Shown: piece by piece, positions 62,201-64,000 of the stretch
Layout: every line of letters starts with the position of its first letter
How positions within the stretch are numbered: the stretch's first letter is position 1
Assembly: GCA_037893245.1 (NCBI GenBank)
Contig: JBAIAA010000400.1
Location: 62,001 to 126,000, forward strand
Origin: Crossaster papposus
Lineage: Eukaryota; Echinodermata; Asteroidea; Velatida; Solasteridae
Length of the DNA: 64,000 nucleotides
Direction of reading: 5' to 3'
Position numbers and translations under genes: made by a program
The notes under the pieces: model-generated
What the model was told of the DNA's origin: nothing
The model's input: only the letters and a program-made list of their open reading frames with translations
The model's database searches: none

Positions 62201-64000
62201 CATATATTTCCGGCCTTGCTCGCTGCTGACAGACATTTCCGGCCTTAATCGTTATGTGTTTATTCGTCATCCGTTTTGAATCTGGGAAAAAATTGTGCGT
62301 GTATATACGTCCTCCGTTGCTAACTGGGTTAGATAAACACCGGCTAAACGAACAGATGTTTTCACCGACCATGATGTAATGCCAGGCCACGCCGCTCCGT
62401 AAGATCTTAACTTGAGTCCCGTGACAAAAGGAGCCTGGTCAAACTCAGTCCCAAGCACTGGATTAGTTGCCAACTCACAAACGTACTGGGATGGGAGTCT
62501 TGATAATTTCACACTTAATTAAACTCCTATTTTGTTCAACAGGTTGTTGGCGAGATCGAGGAGATAGTCAAGACAGGTTTGTGGGTCGGCGATTGCTTCA
62601 TCTACACCAACTCACTCAACAGGCTCAACTACTACGTGGGAGGCGAGATTGTCACCATCTCGCATCTAGATAGGTGCGTGGGCTGGCAAGATTTAAGGCT
62701 GTGGTCTTTAAGATGGTCATGGTCGTACATTTGACATAGAGCGCTGAGCTGGGTGCAAAACCAAACAAGCTAAGGCTACAAATGGAGAGATTCTCGATTC
62801 TCGTTTGCTTACGAAGGAATTCTCGTTTGCTTATCGAAGGCTTAGATAGGCATACAAAAAATTGAATGGAGTTTGTGAATGTTCGACAATTTACCTTTCT
62901 TGTGGTAGGCCGTCGTGGAAATCTAAGAAAGGTTTTTAATGCATCTGTTAGTAGGGTAGAAAGGTGTCTCAAAGATTTTTTTATTTTGAACGTAAACAAG
63001 TTGTGGTACAGTCTGCAACTGTTAAGAAATTTCTTCACAGAAGAGGATTTTTTCTGGTAAACGACAATAATCCGTTCGAGAAAACAGCCTAATCGCAGAT
63101 AGCCTTATAATGTCAGTACATCCTACCAAACAGTTTTAGAATTCTCTGATTTTTGTCACAGAGTGATGTATCTCCTTGGTTACATCGCCAAGGACAACCG
63201 TCTCTACCTTGGCGACAAGGAGCTCAACATCGTCAGTTACTCCATTCTCCTCTCCGTCCTGGAGTACCAGACGGCCGTCATGAGACGGGACTTTGAGACC
63301 GCGGACAAGGTCCTCCCGACCGTGCCGCGGGAACAGCGCACCCGCGTGGCTCACTTCTTGGAGAAGCAGGGCTTCAAGTCGCAGGCCCTGGCCGTGTCGT
63401 GCGATCCCGAGCACCGGTTTGAGCTGGCGTTACAACTGGGCGAGTTGAAGACGGCCTATGACTTGGCTTTGGAGTCCGAGGTACGTCGTGGTAATATGTA
63501 TGCTGACCCATTCCCGTCGTGATTTACAGTAAACTCGCGATAATTCTAAACTTGAAGCTTATCTGGAAGTTACACTTTATTCATCATGTCAAAGAGAATA
63601 GAATATTATAATTATCCCGTAACTTAAATTGCTTCGCATAAACTCAAAGACGTTTGAATTTACTGGCTTGAAAATAATGTGAGTTTATGCGAAGAAATTT
63701 GAGTTACAAAGTTGAGGTAAACAAATGTTCAAGTGTGAAACGCCGCTATTTTAAACCTTGCGTTTTGAACCCCAAAATTTGTCCAGTTGTAAAAGAAAAT
63801 TGTCTTTTTGCCAACACAGGCTGAAACCAAATGGAAACAACTGGCCGAGCTGGCAACGGCCAAATGCGAGTTCCGTCTCGCCCAGGAATGCCTGCACAAG
63901 GCCCAGGACTTTGGCGGTCTTCTCCTATTGGCCAGCTGCTCGGGAGACGCGGACATGGTGGGCAAGCTTGCCGACACCGCCAATGAGAAGGACAAGAATA
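53229..64000 (+). CDS. COPB2: Locus 3: COPB2, coatomer subunit beta', 5' part (exons 1-18), truncated by window end
   Basis: Exons: 1 (ATG 53229-53231), 2 54530-54550, 3 54980-55096, 4 55420-55506, 5 55644-55770, 6 56249-56396, 7 56945-57091, 8 57841-57940, 9 58201-58343, 10 58473-58572, 11 59148-59247, 12 59752-59862, 13 60284-60372, 14 60486-60592, 15 61265-61408, 16 62543-62673, 17 63162-63480, 18 from 63820 to the window end. The encoded protein matches loci 1 and 2 through both WD40 propellers and into the alpha-solenoid. The exon 6 one-base deletion is present again, with the resulting TGA at 57003-57005. The single-base variants I compared in its 5' half match locus 1 rather than its nearer neighbour locus 2. 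Whether exons 15-20 are duplicated here cannot be seen. Confidence 0.87.
56249..56396 (+). pseudogene. COPB2: COPB2 exon 6 with 1-bp deletion, locus 3
   Basis: Third occurrence of the identical single-T deletion, just after ACT at 56362-56364, with stop TGA at 57003-57005. The change therefore predates the gene-scale duplications, or was copied by conversion or by consensus error. Confidence 0.9.
57982..58187 (+). repeat. tRNA-like SINE module pair, intron 8, locus 3
   Basis: Same pair as at 18981. Confidence 0.55.
61425..61850. mobile_element. pogo-like MITE, intron 15, locus 3
   Basis: Same element and site as at 2654. Confidence 0.8.

Larger units (their letters stand above)
50422..64000 (+). 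repeat. Gene-scale tandem unit 3, partial
   Basis: Follows unit 2 at an offset of 16784 bp in the spacer and 16777 bp in most of the gene. The change comes from the poly-G tract and small indels in introns 1 and 2. It is cut by the window end. Confidence 0.85.

Noticed and set aside
1-64000. CRISPR-like or phage/bacterial system from the repeat structure
   Set aside because: The repeats are gene-scale duplications, transposons and minisatellites around a spliced animal gene; no spacer-repeat array or bacterial genes.

Overview
The window is nuclear DNA of an animal, probably an invertebrate. It has a gene split by 21 GT-AG introns, intronic DNA transposons, minisatellites and a tRNA-like short interspersed repeat, and no bacterial-style operons. 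I cannot name the species. Only one protein-coding gene family is present: COPB2, the coatomer subunit beta-prime (beta'-COP) of COPI vesicle coats. The family call rests on near-continuous agreement of the spliced translation with animal beta'-COP, from the MPLRLDIK start through the WD40 repeats and alpha-solenoid to the acidic LDDFLDD end.

All genes are on the + strand in a head-to-tail tandem array. Locus 0 (before 1 to 11413) is the 3' part of a copy whose 5' end lies outside the window. Locus 1 (14228-33637) is complete but carries an internal duplication. Locus 2 (36445-50421) is complete with a simple 22-exon structure. Locus 3 (53229 to beyond 64000) is cut by the window end in exon 18. 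Spacers of about 2.8 kb (11414-14227, 33638-36444, 50422-53228) separate them. Without internal duplications the array period is 16784 bp. Copies differ only by scattered single-base changes and small indels, so the array is either very young, recently homogenised, or partly an assembly product.

Two nested internal duplications are visible. Duplication A (5429 bp) repeats exons 15-20 in loci 0 and 1. Duplication B (2963 bp) repeats exons 17-19 in locus 0 only. Both keep the reading frame exactly (360 and 209 codons). Against this, all three copies that contain exon 6 lack one T at the same site, which gives a frameshift and a stop codon in exon 7. The first exon 20 in the window (locus 0) also has a nonsense codon. 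Every other exon is open, with intact splice sites. If the exon 6 deletion is real, none of the complete copies encodes full-length beta'-COP.

The introns hold a 959-bp TIR element (intron 19), a 426-bp pogo-like MITE (intron 15), a 10-bp minisatellite (intron 19), a 22-bp tandem repeat (intron 18), an 89-bp hairpin (intron 17), a tRNA-like repeat pair (intron 8), a foldback element with telomere-like CCCTAA units (intron 3) and two dispersed repeat families. Introns 2, 6, 7 and 10 exceed 300 bp and I see nothing recognisable in them. No rRNA, true tRNA, CRISPR or viral gene was seen.
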